A stretch of DNA of 64,000 nucleotides from an uncultured Alphaproteobacteria bacterium (GCA_943787745.1 CALSNJ010000002.1:518904-582903), one strand, 5' to 3'. Numbered from the stretch's first letter, positions 26,692 through 35,380 are shown. The notes: generated by a model from the sequence alone, not told the origin. Program-made: numbers and translations.

Positions 26692-27090
26692 ATGCTGCGA
26701 CGTTTGCTCGAGGGAGTGGGTTTGCTTTTGCTTGTCGCCTTGGTGTTCAGCCGGTTTGAGGTTGGTTTCATGTTGCCGATCCTCTCGGTCCTTGCCGTGA
26801 TCGGGTTTACCGCATGGCGGATCAAGAACCTGTGGCATCGCTATCAGGTGCACACGATGGTACATCGGATGCCAGCCAATCGGAACGTTGCGGTCGAGAA
26901 CGAGATGCTGGCCTTGCGTGGGCAACAACATGGGCGAGGTGCGGAGCTTACCTTCTGGACCGGTTTCATGATGGGGGGCGCCATGGCGGCTGATTCTCCG
27001 GCTGTTCATGCTGGTGATGGTGGTGATGTCTCGGGCGCCGGTGGAGAAGGTGGCATGGATATGGGCGGCGGATTCGGCGGCGATATGTAA
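26692..27090 (+). CDS. Gly-tailed small membrane protein preceding lemA
   Basis: The 132-residue product has two hydrophobic segments (about 5-20 and 27-42), a basic stretch (WRIKNLWHRYQVH) and a C-terminus rich in Gly, Asp and Met (GGEGGMDMGGGFGGDM). I do not recognise a family. It leads a six-gene run with LemA and four TPM proteins, with 27 nt to lemA. The Gly-rich tail resembles those of two TPM proteins in the same run, which suggests a common partner or location at the membrane. Confidence 0.7.
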   Translation: MLRRLLEGVGLLLLVALVFSRFEVGFMLPILSVLAVIGFTAWRIKNLWHRYQVHTMVHRMPANRNVAVENEMLALRGQQHGRGAELTFWTGFMMGGAMAADSPAVHAGDGGDVSGAGGEGGMDMGGGFGGDM

Positions 27091-27117
27091 ACCTGCTGTT
27101 GTTCGGGAGAACACAGA

Positions 27118-27735
27118 ATGATCAGTCTGATATTTGGAAAATTGCGCAGTCCGTTGTTGCTTGTTGGTTTCGCCTTTGTGCTGACGGCCTGCGATATCAA
27201 TGCGGTGCCGAAGTTCGATGAACAGGTAAATGCCGCGTGGTCGCAGGTGGAGAATCAGTATCAGCGCCGCGCCGATCTGGTCCCCAATCTGGTGGCCACG
27301 GTGCAGGGTTTTGCAACCCAGGAGCGCGAGGTTCTGCAAAATGTGGTGGAAGCCCGGGCCAAGGTCGGCCAGATGCAAATCCCCGCGAATATCCTTCAAA
27401 ATCCTGATGCTTTGAAGATGTTCGAACAGAACCAGGGGGCATTGTCGTCCGCGCTTTCCCGACTTCTGGTGGTGGTGGAACGCTATCCTGATCTGAAATC
27501 GAACCAGAACTTTCTGACCTTGCAATCCCAGCTTGAGGGGACCGAGAACCGCATTGCCGTGGCACGTCGCGATTACATCGCCGCCGTGCGCGACTACAAC
27601 ACCGAATTGCGCACCATTCCCGGCAAATGGATCGCGGCATGGCTTTACCCCGAAGCCGAAATCAAACCAACCTTCACGGCGACCACAGACAACGCTGATC
27701 AGGCACCGGTGGTCAACTTCAACTCGGGGTCGTAA
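27118..27735 (+). CDS. lemA: LemA-family lipoprotein
   Basis: The 205-residue product has a signal sequence with lipobox-like LTAC (Cys ~25), then the LemA core: EQVNAAWSQVENQYQRRADL VPNLV (~39-63), VVEARAKVGQ and VARRDYIAAVRDYNTELRTIPGKW. LemA proteins form helical coiled structures at the membrane and often pair with TPM/YgcG proteins or M48 peptidases. A GTG start for the first TPM protein follows directly after its stop. Confidence 0.9.
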   Translation: MISLIFGKLRSPLLLVGFAFVLTACDINAVPKFDEQVNAAWSQVENQYQRRADLVPNLVATVQGFATQEREVLQNVVEARAKVGQMQIPANILQNPDALKMFEQNQGALSSALSRLLVVVERYPDLKSNQNFLTLQSQLEGTENRIAVARRDYIAAVRDYNTELRTIPGKWIAAWLYPEAEIKPTFTATTDNADQAPVVNFNSGS

Positions 27736-28470
27736 GTGCCTTCTTGGAGATCACGCTGGACGGCAGCGGTTACGTTTTTCGTGGCGACGTTGCTGGCCGT
27801 TTCGGCTCTGGCGCAGATTCAATTCCCGGAACTGACCGGGCGCGTCGTTGATGAAGCCAATCTGCTGACGCCAGCCAAAGAAGCCGAAATTTCAGGAATG
27901 CTCCGTGTTCATGAGGAGGCGACTGGCAATCAGGTGGTTGTCGTTACTGTCCAGAGTCTGCAGGACCGGACCATCGAGGAATACACGGTTGAACTTGGTC
28001 GTTTTTGGGGGATTGGACAGGAAGACCGGGACAACGGTGTCCTGCTGCTTGTGGCGCCCAATGAACGACAGGTTCGCATCGAGGTCGGCTACGGACTTGA
28101 AGGCCTGCTGACCGATGCCCGGGCCAGCGTCATCATCCAGAATGAAATAATTCCCGCGTTTCGTACTGGCAACCGGGTGAAGGGCATTGTCGATGGCGTC
28201 CGCGGAATTCTGGCCGCGCTGGAGCAGGAAGCTGATACGGTTTCGGGGGTGGCGCCTGAGAAACAGAAATTTGCGCTTCCGCCCGTCATCATCTTTTTTA
28301 TCTTCATCCTGATTATCATGAGTTTCCTCTCGTTCGGGCGCTCTTCACGGCGCTATTCACGCAGCTCCCGGGGATGGTCTTCGGGCGGCGGATTTTCGGG
28401 CAGCAGCAGTGGCGGTTTCTCTGGGGGCGGGGGAAGCTTTGGCGGCGGCGGGTCGTCGGGGAGTTGGTGA
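27736..28470 (+). CDS. TPM-domain (YgcG-like) membrane protein 1
   Basis: The 244-residue product starts at GTG 27736 immediately after the lemA stop. It has a signal peptide (to VSALAQ), a TPM domain (TGRVVDEANLLTPAKE ... EEYTVELGRFWGIGQ ... VRIEVGYGLEGLLTDARA), one TM segment (~188-204) and a Ser/Gly-rich tail ending GGGGSFGGGGSSGSW. TPM domains are thought to act in membrane-associated processes such as photosystem or quality-control functions in the TLP18.3/YgcG lineage; the exact role here is unknown. Confidence 0.88.
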   Translation: MPSWRSRWTAAVTFFVATLLAVSALAQIQFPELTGRVVDEANLLTPAKEAEISGMLRVHEEATGNQVVVVTVQSLQDRTIEEYTVELGRFWGIGQEDRDNGVLLLVAPNERQVRIEVGYGLEGLLTDARASVIIQNEIIPAFRTGNRVKGIVDGVRGILAALEQEADTVSGVAPEKQKFALPPVIIFFIFILIIMSFLSFGRSSRRYSRSSRGWSSGGGFSGSSSGGFSGGGGSFGGGGSSGSW

Positions 28471-28471
28471 C

Positions 28472-29098
28472 ATGACTGTAATGACAGCAGAGCAACGCGA
28501 TACGCTGCGTGACAAGATCAAGGCCGCCGAAAGCCGGACCAGTGCGGAATTCGTGACGGTCATCGCGGACTCAGCAGAACCCTATCTGTTTATTCCGACA
28601 TTGTTTGCCGCAGTTGCGACACTTTTAATTTCAGGTGTTGCTCTGTTCTTTGAGGACTCTCTGGGGCTCACCACGATTGAATTCTATGTGGGGCAGGTGA
28701 TCGTCTTTGCGTGTCTTGCTCTGATTTTCCGTATTCCGGAAATTCGTTTCGCGCTGGTGCCGAAATCCATTCGGCACAGCAGAGCTTCACGCCTGGCACG
28801 ACACATGTTTCTCGACCTCGGCATGACCGAGACCGAAGACCGGAACGCAGTGCTGTTCTTCGTCGCCATGGGCGAACGCTATGTCGAGGTGATCGCTGAT
28901 GTCGGGCTGCAGCAGAAACTTGAGGACGAGGGCGTCTGGGACAAAATCGTAGAAAAATTTGTCGAGGATGTCCGTGAAGGCGAAGTCGCGGATGGCTTTA
29001 CCCGCGCCATCGATGGCTGCGCAGAGGTGATGGCGCAACACTTTCCGAACCGTGATGGCGCGCCGAACCGTTTTTCAGACAGGTTGATCGAGATTTAG
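28472..29098 (+). CDS. TPM-domain membrane protein 2 with internal TM pair
   Basis: The 208-residue product starts with MTVMTAEQRDTLRDKIKAAE and TSAEFVTVIADSAEPYLF, then two hydrophobic segments (~47-65 and ~75-94) interrupt the TPM fold before SRASRLARHMFLDLGM, RNAVLFFVAMGERYVEVIADVG and a helical end. A TPM domain split by membrane segments occurs in related proteins. ATG 28472 follows the stop of TPM 1 by one base. Confidence 0.83.
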   Translation: MTVMTAEQRDTLRDKIKAAESRTSAEFVTVIADSAEPYLFIPTLFAAVATLLISGVALFFEDSLGLTTIEFYVGQVIVFACLALIFRIPEIRFALVPKSIRHSRASRLARHMFLDLGMTETEDRNAVLFFVAMGERYVEVIADVGLQQKLEDEGVWDKIVEKFVEDVREGEVADGFTRAIDGCAEVMAQHFPNRDGAPNRFSDRLIEI

Positions 29099-29120
29099 CC
29101 TGATCTGTCGGGGCCTCGAA

Positions 29121-29996
29121 ATGCGTATTGGCGTTTTTCTGTGCCTGTTCTGTTTGTTGGGAATTCCCAATTCAACATCCTATGCAGATGACGCAATTAC
29201 TTTTCGGCACGGCGGTGAAACATTTTCCCTTCGAGACGGACGACTTCAGAACATTCAGGAACGCAGCCGTTATCCCACGCTGAGCGGTCGGGTTGTTGAT
29301 CAAGCCAATATTTTGTCTGCAAACACGGAGGCATTTCTGACGCAGCAACTTCAGGCCCATGAAGTTGCGACCGGGAACCAGCTCGTGGTGGTCACGCTAA
29401 ACAGCTTGCAGGGACGCACCATCGAAGAATACGGCGTCGGACTGGGGCGGCACTGGGGCATTGGCCAGGCCGGAGAGGACAACGGTGTTCTCCTGATTGT
29501 CGCCCCGCACGAACGCTGGGTGCGTATCGAGGTCGGTTATGGGCTGGAGGGGGTCCTGACAGATGCGCGCGCCCACAAAATCATTCAGCAAGCCATTCTC
29601 CCGCGGTTTCGGCAGAAGAAGAATTACACCTTGGGCATTACACGCGGCGTTGACCTGATTTTGAAGACACTTGATCCGCAAAAGAGCCATCGCAGCGTAG
29701 AAAAGAAACCGGAGGGCCTGAAGTGGAGCGTCCCTCTGATCATGTTGATCCATTCGCTTCTTGTTATCGTGTTGGCGATTGTTCTGATGGTTCGGCATGT
29801 CCTGCGTTTAGACCGTCATCTCAAAGCTGGCGGAAGTTTCGAAGACGAGATTTCCAGGCATGACGGCAAGTCATTGGCTGATGATCGGGATTCGACACTT
29901 GAAAAAATTCTCACCGTGGCAAGCCTGGGGCGAACTGGCGGTTTTAAAGGCGGCGGTGGCAGCTTTGGCGGTGGCGGCGCTTCCGGGAGCTGGTAG
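29121..29996 (+). CDS. TPM-domain membrane protein 3
   Basis: The 291-residue product has a signal peptide (VFLCLFCLLGIPNSTSYA), then a TPM domain very like TPM 1: SGRVVDQANILSANTEA, GRTIEEYGVGLGRHWGIG, VRIEVGYGLEGVLTDARA. A TM segment (~210-229) and a tail ending GGGGSFGGGGASGSW follow. The shared GYGLEG block and identical-style tails show it and TPM 1 arose by duplication. It precedes TPM 4 by three bases. Confidence 0.87.
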   Translation: MRIGVFLCLFCLLGIPNSTSYADDAITFRHGGETFSLRDGRLQNIQERSRYPTLSGRVVDQANILSANTEAFLTQQLQAHEVATGNQLVVVTLNSLQGRTIEEYGVGLGRHWGIGQAGEDNGVLLIVAPHERWVRIEVGYGLEGVLTDARAHKIIQQAILPRFRQKKNYTLGITRGVDLILKTLDPQKSHRSVEKKPEGLKWSVPLIMLIHSLLVIVLAIVLMVRHVLRLDRHLKAGGSFEDEISRHDGKSLADDRDSTLEKILTVASLGRTGGFKGGGGSFGGGGASGSW

Positions 29997-29999
29997 CAA

Positions 30000-30620
30000 A
30001 TGAAGCAGGGGTTATGGTTCGGACTAATGTTTTTGATATTGGGTGGCCCCGTTCAAGCCCAATCCGACTTCCTGGGGCACTTGGGGCACGTCGTCGACAA
30101 TGCCGATCTCCTGACCGTCGGCGAAGAACTCCGAATTGCGCGGAAGCTTGAGGCCCGGGTGCGTGAAGCCGATCAGCGTGTGGTTGTCGTCTCGGTCGGG
30201 TCGCTCAACGGTAAATCCATCGAAAAATATGCCTTCGAGCTGGGGCAGCACTGGAGTATCCATGACTGGCCGGGCGAGGCCGGTGCCCTGTTTCTGATCG
30301 CCGACAACGAACGGCAGGTCCGGATTGAATTCGGGCCGCCGGTGCGGGGTTCCATGATCGATGTCTGCTCCAGTCAGATGGTGCAGCGCGTTATCCTGCC
30401 GGCGTTTCGGGCTGGGCAGTTCGAGATTGGGATAGAGGCAGGCCTGGACGAGTTGTTCACCATGCTGGACACAGGCGTGGCCCAATCCTCGGACGAGGCG
30501 CGTCACCTGTCCGAGTTTATTCTCGACAAACGGATGCTGATTCCGCTCGTTCTTTTGGTCTGTCTGGGTGTGATTGTTCTTTGCTCAGCGGACCGCGCGC
30601 CATGCCGGCGCGCGGAGTAA
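30000..30620 (+). CDS. TPM-domain membrane protein 4, degenerate
   Basis: The 206-residue product has a signal peptide (to GGPVQAQ), a divergent TPM domain and a C-terminal TM (~180-196), but no Gly-rich tail. Compared with TPM 1 and 3, the GYGLEG block is GPPVRG and the EEY part is changed (GKSIEKYAFELGQHWSI). The sequence has drifted and is shorter, as in a paralogue losing or changing function. It starts three bases after TPM 3. Confidence 0.78.
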   Translation: MKQGLWFGLMFLILGGPVQAQSDFLGHLGHVVDNADLLTVGEELRIARKLEARVREADQRVVVVSVGSLNGKSIEKYAFELGQHWSIHDWPGEAGALFLIADNERQVRIEFGPPVRGSMIDVCSSQMVQRVILPAFRAGQFEIGIEAGLDELFTMLDTGVAQSSDEARHLSEFILDKRMLIPLVLLVCLGVIVLCSADRAPCRRAE

Positions 30621-30632
30621 TGCGGGAACTGT

Positions 30633-30956
30633 CTACTGAACGACGGACTTCTTGTTGGGAACGATCCGCTGGACCTGGATTTTCTTCCGGTCCATCAGCT
30701 TGCCCACGAGCGGGGAAATTTCGTTCACCCAATGTGGGTCTTCATAGACGGCCTTGTAGAGACGCACGCGTTCTTTTTCGGTGTTGAAGCGGCGCATCCA
30801 GACAAAGACGGAATCATCGGTTTCGCCATGGAACGACCCGCAGATCACCATGCCTTTGGCGGTCTGGAAGGGGACAACTTCCTCATCAAACAACTTTAGC
30901 CATTCGGCCATTTTCCCGCGTTTGATCTTGTATTGGCGAAGTTCGAAAAATGCCAT
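30633..30956 (-). CDS. NIPSNAP-family protein
   Basis: The 107-residue product begins MAFFELRQYKIKRGKMAEWL and contains VVICG-type middle strands and VFVWMRRFNTEKERVRLYKAVYED, typical of the NIPSNAP ferredoxin-like fold. ATG 30956 has GGAGAG upstream; a longer frame is unsupported. It ends a four-gene minus-strand set with two 2-oxoglutarate-type oxygenases, 29 nt after the second. No enzymatic role is established for most bacterial members. Confidence 0.82.
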   Translation of the reverse strand: MAFFELRQYKIKRGKMAEWLKLFDEEVVPFQTAKGMVICGSFHGETDDSVFVWMRRFNTEKERVRLYKAVYEDPHWVNEISPLVGKLMDRKKIQVQRIVPNKKSVVQ

Positions 30957-30985
30957 GGGTCTACTCTCCTGAATTTGGGGTCGGC

Positions 30986-32038
30986 TTAGGGATTGGCCGG
31001 TTTGTTGTCCCCGAGTTTTACCTTGCCGTAATGGCCAAAGGTGTTGGTCATGTACCAGTTGAAAAATTCCCAGTAGGTCTGGGTCGGAAATTGTGGCGGA
31101 TTGTCCGGTCCGGTGCAGGTCGGCAGGCACTCGCTGATCGCTTCAAAGCCCGGATTGACGAAGCAGGCCAAGGAATACCGGTCGTTGATTTTTGGCGGCA
31201 CCACACGGTGCGGTGTCGCCCGGAACCGCTTGTTGGTCCAACGTTCGAGGAACTGCCCCATATTGACGATCAGTGCGTCCTCACGCACCTCGGGCCAGAA
31301 CCACTGTCCATCGGTGTCGAGGATTTGAATGCCTTCCTCGTCGGCGGGCGGCAGGAAGGTCATGAACCCTGTGTCCACATGGGCCTGAAGCCCCAGCTCC
31401 CCGTCATCCAGATCAGGCTTGGGCGGATACTTTGCCATCCGGAAATAGGTGTAGGCGTTCTCGAACTTTGAATCGAAGAAGTCGGCATCGAGCTCCAGGG
31501 AGCGCACCCAGACCGGCAGGAGCTTCCTTCCAAGGTCTGTGATCGTTGTCATGTACTCTTCTGCAGCGGCTCGGAAGCCAGGCAAGGCAGCATCAGGCAG
31601 CCAGGGCATCAGGCCATAGAATTGCTTGCCTGCGACCACATCGGGGTGGTTTGCCGGATAGTCGGTGGCCAGAACCAGACACTCCACGGTGTCAGGTTTA
31701 CGGCTCTCATGGAATTCGGAATGGGTGGTGATGCCGGCCTTGGTCGGGATGTAGCCCTTTTGATCGCGTGTCACCGGGATCGACATTTTCACATCATGAG
31801 GAAGATCGTGGAACGCCTTTGCGGCGTCAGTCATGCGTTGGGTGACTGTTTTTGAAACACCATGATTGATGATGCTCATGAAGCCGACGCCTTCCCAGAT
31901 AACGCGCCACTCGAGAGCGAGTGCTTCGATTGCGTCCGGGTCCCCTGTCAGGGCCAGACCGACATCAAGAACCCGAAGGCTTCTGCGCGGCAACTCGCGG
32001 GACTGACGGCCGAATTCGGTTTCAACTGCGAGTGACAT
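30986..32038 (-). CDS. Isopenicillin-N-synthase-family Fe(II) oxygenase, paralogue A
   Basis: The 350-residue product is a 2OG-Fe(II)/IPNS-family oxygenase. It has an N-terminal DIOX_N domain (WEGVGFMSIINHGVS) and a jelly-roll core with LQAHVDTGFMTFL (HxD), ATPHRVV (distal His) and NDRYSLACF (RxS, which binds 2-oxoglutarate or substrate). ATG 32038 is preceded by AGGAG at about 9 nt. It is closely similar along its length to paralogue B (32493), so the pair arose by duplication. Substrate unknown; such proteins hydroxylate, desaturate or close rings. Confidence 0.9.
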   Translation of the reverse strand: MSLAVETEFGRQSRELPRRSLRVLDVGLALTGDPDAIEALALEWRVIWEGVGFMSIINHGVSKTVTQRMTDAAKAFHDLPHDVKMSIPVTRDQKGYIPTKAGITTHSEFHESRKPDTVECLVLATDYPANHPDVVAGKQFYGLMPWLPDAALPGFRAAAEEYMTTITDLGRKLLPVWVRSLELDADFFDSKFENAYTYFRMAKYPPKPDLDDGELGLQAHVDTGFMTFLPPADEEGIQILDTDGQWFWPEVREDALIVNMGQFLERWTNKRFRATPHRVVPPKINDRYSLACFVNPGFEAISECLPTCTGPDNPPQFPTQTYWEFFNWYMTNTFGHYGKVKLGDNKPANP

Positions 32039-32101
32039 CCGCTGATCTCCTGAAGTTTCCACTGCACTATAGGGCGATAGGTCGTTGGCGTGCCAGCGTG
32101 G

Positions 32102-32509
32102 CTAGAGCAGTGCCGGGGCAAGGGCGTATCGCATGAAACTTGCAACCATCAGCATGAGATAGAAGGGCGCCAGAAGCGTGACGATCAAAGGGCCGACAAT
32201 TCGCAGCAGCCGGATCTTCGGACGGGTCATGTCCGTGGCATCAAACGCACAGCGGAGGACCGGGTAGGTCATCATCACAAGAATGAACAGGCCGGTGTGA
32301 ATGAAGATATTCTGGATGACGAAAAGGGTCGTAGATGGCGTTTCTCCGCCCGCAAGCATGAAGCTGACCCCGAATGCAAAAATCCAGAACCCTATGCCAT
32401 AGGCAAGAAAGGATTGCCGAAACCCACGTTTACCAAGATAGAAACTCAGCAGATATCGCCAGATCAGTTTTGTACGGCCAGGAGCCGGTGCACTAAGCGG
32501 AGACGTCAT
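32102..32509 (-). CDS. Three-TM membrane protein between the paralogous oxygenases
   Basis: The 135-residue product has about three hydrophobic segments (~37-57, ~65-87, ~105-127) with a PVLRCAFDATDM loop. I do not recognise the family. Its ATG at 32509 overlaps the last 17 bases of oxygenase B, so translation is probably coupled. A GTG at 32518 would add three residues. Its placement between two related oxygenases suggests they share a pathway, possibly with transport. Confidence 0.65.
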   Translation of the reverse strand: MTSPLSAPAPGRTKLIWRYLLSFYLGKRGFRQSFLAYGIGFWIFAFGVSFMLAGGETPSTTLFVIQNIFIHTGLFILVMMTYPVLRCAFDATDMTRPKIRLLRIVGPLIVTLLAPFYLMLMVASFMRYALAPALL

Positions 32510-33545
32510 TCTTGCCACTCACTTTCAGCTTGCCGTAGTGGGTGTATGAATTCTTCATGTACCAGTCGAAATACTCCCAATAGGTCATCTCGGGATATTG
32601 CGGTGGGTTGGCCGCGCTCGTACAGGTCGGCAAGGCCGCACCCGATGTTCTGAAGTTGGGGTTGACGAAGCACGCAAACGAATAGCGGTCGTGTTCGGTC
32701 GGCGGGATCACACGATGTGGTGTGGCGCGGAAGCGGTTGTTGGTCCAGCGCTCGAAGAAGTAGCCCATATTCACCATGATCGCACCTTCGGGCAGGTCCG
32801 GCCAGAACCACTGGTCGTCTTCGCCCAGAATCTGGATGCCTTCTTCATTGGCGGGCGGCAGAAAGGTCATGAATCCCGTGTCGCAATGGGCGTTGGAGCC
32901 AAGTTCACCATCTTCGAGGTCACTTTTGGGCGGATATTTGGCGACCCGAAAGTAAGTGTAGCTCTCTTCAAAGAACTCATCGAAGAACCCGGCATCGAGA
33001 TCGAGTGAGCGAGCCCAGACAGGCAGCAGTGATTTTCCCAGTTCGGTGATCCGCGCCATATAATTTTCGGCAGTCGCCCGAAATCCCGGAACGACATCAT
33101 CTGGCAACCATGGCGTCGGGCCGTAAAAGCGTTTGCCCTCAGCCAGATTCGGGTCGTCTTCGGGAAAATCAGTCGCCAACACAAGGCATTCAACCGTGTT
33201 GAGCTTCTTGCTGTTGTGAAACTTCGAATGGGTCGTCAGACCGCCACGCGCGGGGACGTAACCCTTCTGGTCGTGGGTAACTTTGACCTGGAGCTTGGTT
33301 TCCAGCGGCAGATCATGGAATTGCTTTGCCGCATCCCGCATGCCGTCAATCAATTCTGGCTCAAGCCCGTGATTGACGATGCACAGAAATCCAAGACTTT
33401 CCCAGACTTCACGCCATCGGGCCGCGACCTCTTCGATGGCGGCAGCGTCTCCCATACGGGCTTTGCCGACATCAATGACGGGCAGGGCACGGCGCGGCAC
33501 ACCGCGGACAGATTTGGCAAATTCGGTTTCAACGGCGAGAGACAT
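32493..33545 (-). CDS. Isopenicillin-N-synthase-family Fe(II) oxygenase, paralogue B
   Basis: The 350-residue product has the same architecture as paralogue A: VWESLGFLCIVNHGLE in DIOX_N, SNAHCDTGFMTFL (HxD), ATPHRVI (distal His) and HDRYSFACF (RxS). The ATG is preceded by a strong site, AAGGAGAATTCC. The two copies share MSLAVETEF at the start and most of the core. It is downstream of the exonuclease III gene (33 nt), so it could be co-transcribed with it. Confidence 0.9.
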   Translation of the reverse strand: MSLAVETEFAKSVRGVPRRALPVIDVGKARMGDAAAIEEVAARWREVWESLGFLCIVNHGLEPELIDGMRDAAKQFHDLPLETKLQVKVTHDQKGYVPARGGLTTHSKFHNSKKLNTVECLVLATDFPEDDPNLAEGKRFYGPTPWLPDDVVPGFRATAENYMARITELGKSLLPVWARSLDLDAGFFDEFFEESYTYFRVAKYPPKSDLEDGELGSNAHCDTGFMTFLPPANEEGIQILGEDDQWFWPDLPEGAIMVNMGYFFERWTNNRFRATPHRVIPPTEHDRYSFACFVNPNFRTSGAALPTCTSAANPPQYPEMTYWEYFDWYMKNSYTHYGKLKVSGKNDVSA

Positions 33546-33578
33546 GGAATTCTCCTTTGAGACCGGGAAACTATAGCG

Positions 33579-34364
33579 TCAGGCGGCCAACTCGCACCAG
33601 ACCGGCGTGTGGTCTGATGCTTTCGTCTTTCCGCGCGGGCCGCTGTCGATCTCACATTTGGAGAGTTTGTCGGAGGCTTGCGGTGATAGCAGAAAATGGT
33701 CGATCCGGATGCCGTTGTCTTTTTGCCAGGCACCGCCCTGATAGTCCCAGAATGAATAGATGTTCTTCTCCGTGTGGAGCGTGCGCCAGGCTTCGGTGTA
33801 ACCGAGGTTGAGCAGAGTGCGGAACTTGGCGCGGGTCTGAGGCAGAAACAGCGCATCGCTTGCCCAGGCCGCCGGGTCGTAGCAGTCTTCGTCAGCTGGA
33901 ATAACGTTGTAGTCACCGCCCAAAACGACTGGCTCTTCGGATTCGAGAAGAGCTCTTGCCCGATCGGCAAGATGATCCATCCAGCGAAGTTTGTAGTCGT
34001 ATTTGTCACCGGGGGTTGGGTTGCCGTTGGGAAGATAGATGGACGCAACCCGCACGCCATCATTGCCGCCAGCATCGACCCAGGCTTCGATATAGCGCGC
34101 CTGATCATCGTCTTCATTACCGGGCAGACCGGTCATCACGTCTTCGAGCGGATGTTTGGACAGGATGGCGACCCCGTTGTAGCTCTTCTGTCCGTGGATG
34201 GCGCAGTTGTAGCCACGTTCCTCTATCTCCATCGCCGGAAAGGTCTCGTCGACGGTCTTGATTTCCTGCAACAGGGCGACATCGGGCTGCGCCGCGTCGA
34301 GCCATTCGAGCACGTTGGGCAAGCGGGCCTTGATGGAGTTGACGTTCCAGGTCGCGATTTTCAT
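33579..34364 (-). CDS. xthA: Exodeoxyribonuclease III
   Basis: The 261-residue endonuclease/exonuclease/phosphatase-family enzyme cleaves at abasic sites in base excision repair. Visible motifs are MKIATWNVNSIKARL at the start, VALLQEIKTVDETFP, ASIYLPNGNP, VVLGGDYNVIP, and the C-terminal DNGIRIDHFLLS and KASDHTPVWCEL with the catalytic Asp-His. Length is normal. Confidence 0.95.
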   Translation of the reverse strand: MKIATWNVNSIKARLPNVLEWLDAAQPDVALLQEIKTVDETFPAMEIEERGYNCAIHGQKSYNGVAILSKHPLEDVMTGLPGNEDDDQARYIEAWVDAGGNDGVRVASIYLPNGNPTPGDKYDYKLRWMDHLADRARALLESEEPVVLGGDYNVIPADEDCYDPAAWASDALFLPQTRAKFRTLLNLGYTEAWRTLHTEKNIYSFWDYQGGAWQKDNGIRIDHFLLSPQASDKLSKCEIDSGPRGKTKASDHTPVWCELAA

Positions 34365-34447
34365 GTTGCTGTGCCGTTTTGATGAGGTCTGCGGAGCAAT
34401 CTAGTGGGTTGCACCGTGCTTGCGAAGTGGACAGCTTTGTCGCGACA

Positions 34448-35293
34448 CTAATTCTGCGTGTTGACGAAACCTGTGATGATCGCGAGGACTTCCTTATCCT
34501 GACCCCCAAAGCCGTGAGGTTCTTTTCCCTTGCAGGCTTTCACAGTCAGTTTGGTTGAATTGTCATCCGAACCGTCGTCAACGGTAATCAGCTTCCCTGA
34601 AGTGCCTACTGCACGCTCGATCACCTTGGCGCCGAGGGCAGGCGGCGTGCGGACGCATTTGTCGTCTCGGTGCACGACCACGGCAAGAGGACCAGTGATA
34701 TTCTGCAGCGGAAGATCAAACACCGTCTGCGCAAACCAAGCTTTGTGAGCGCCTTCACGTCCGGATGTGACGGGGGAGAAGAGCATTGTGCCAGCCAGAG
34801 CCCGGTCGCCCGTTAGTCGGACTGCCGCATTGGCTGCTGAGATCGTTCCACGACTTATGCCCACAACGTAGATCGGAAGCTTTGTCCGTTCGCGGATGTC
34901 GGAAATAATTAGGCTCAGATCTTTGGCGTGATCTGGATCGGCACGAAACCCGCCCAAACCATCTTTTCCCTGATAGTCGGTCGGCGCGTCAACGACAGCG
35001 GTCGCGAAACCTGCGCGTCCCAGAGAAGCTTGGTTGCGCACCAAAGTGTTTCCGCTGAGTTTTCGAGCGCATCCGTTTTCATCGAGATTCAGAAAACCAT
35101 GTCCCCCGGCGAGCAGCACGAGGGCTGCTTTTGGTGTGTCAGTTTCATGCGGTCTGAAACTGTAGGAGATCTTTTCGCCACGAGATTCCAGTTCCACGAT
35201 TTCACCGCATCGTTCTGAGGCCTGTGCAGGTGGACCGCTGAATGTCGTGAGAGCGAGAGCCACAATTGGGAGAAGGAAATGTCGGGGATGCAC
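34448..35293 (-). CDS. Secreted alpha/beta-hydrolase-like protein
   Basis: The 281-residue product has a signal peptide (FLLPIVALALTTFSGPPAQA, cleavage near residue 25), then an alpha/beta-hydrolase-like fold: AALVLLAGGHGFLNLD, IYVVGISRGTISAANAA (nucleophile Ser in GISRG) and a late EPHGFGGQDKEV with His. The usual GxSxG is present as GISRG. The start is GTG 35293 with AGAGG about 10 nt upstream. Divergent from the hxlR gene. Substrate unknown. Confidence 0.78.
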   Translation of the reverse strand: MHPRHFLLPIVALALTTFSGPPAQASERCGEIVELESRGEKISYSFRPHETDTPKAALVLLAGGHGFLNLDENGCARKLSGNTLVRNQASLGRAGFATAVVDAPTDYQGKDGLGGFRADPDHAKDLSLIISDIRERTKLPIYVVGISRGTISAANAAVRLTGDRALAGTMLFSPVTSGREGAHKAWFAQTVFDLPLQNITGPLAVVVHRDDKCVRTPPALGAKVIERAVGTSGKLITVDDGSDDNSTKLTVKACKGKEPHGFGGQDKEVLAIITGFVNTQN

Positions 35294-35355
35294 AGTGGGC
35301 GGCCTCTTTGTGGGGAGTTGATTATTGACGGGAAAAGGAGGTCATGTCACTACTG

Positions 35356-35372
35356 ACTTCAATTAGTGAAGT
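35356..35372. promoter_or_regulatory. Inverted repeat, possible HxlR operator
   Basis: ACTTCA-ATTAG-TGAAGT forms perfect 6-bp arms around a 5-bp centre, 8 nt before the hxlR start. A second pair of arms (GTCACT at 35346-35351 and AGTGAC nearby) overlaps the same place. The size and position suit an HxlR dimer controlling its own promoter and that of the coupled nitronate monooxygenase gene. Confidence 0.4.
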
Positions 35373-35380
35373 GACCCATC

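Noticed and set aside
30593-30615. GC-rich hairpin at the end of TPM 4
   Set aside because: The 8-bp stem lies inside the coding end and has no T-run, so I do not call it a terminator.
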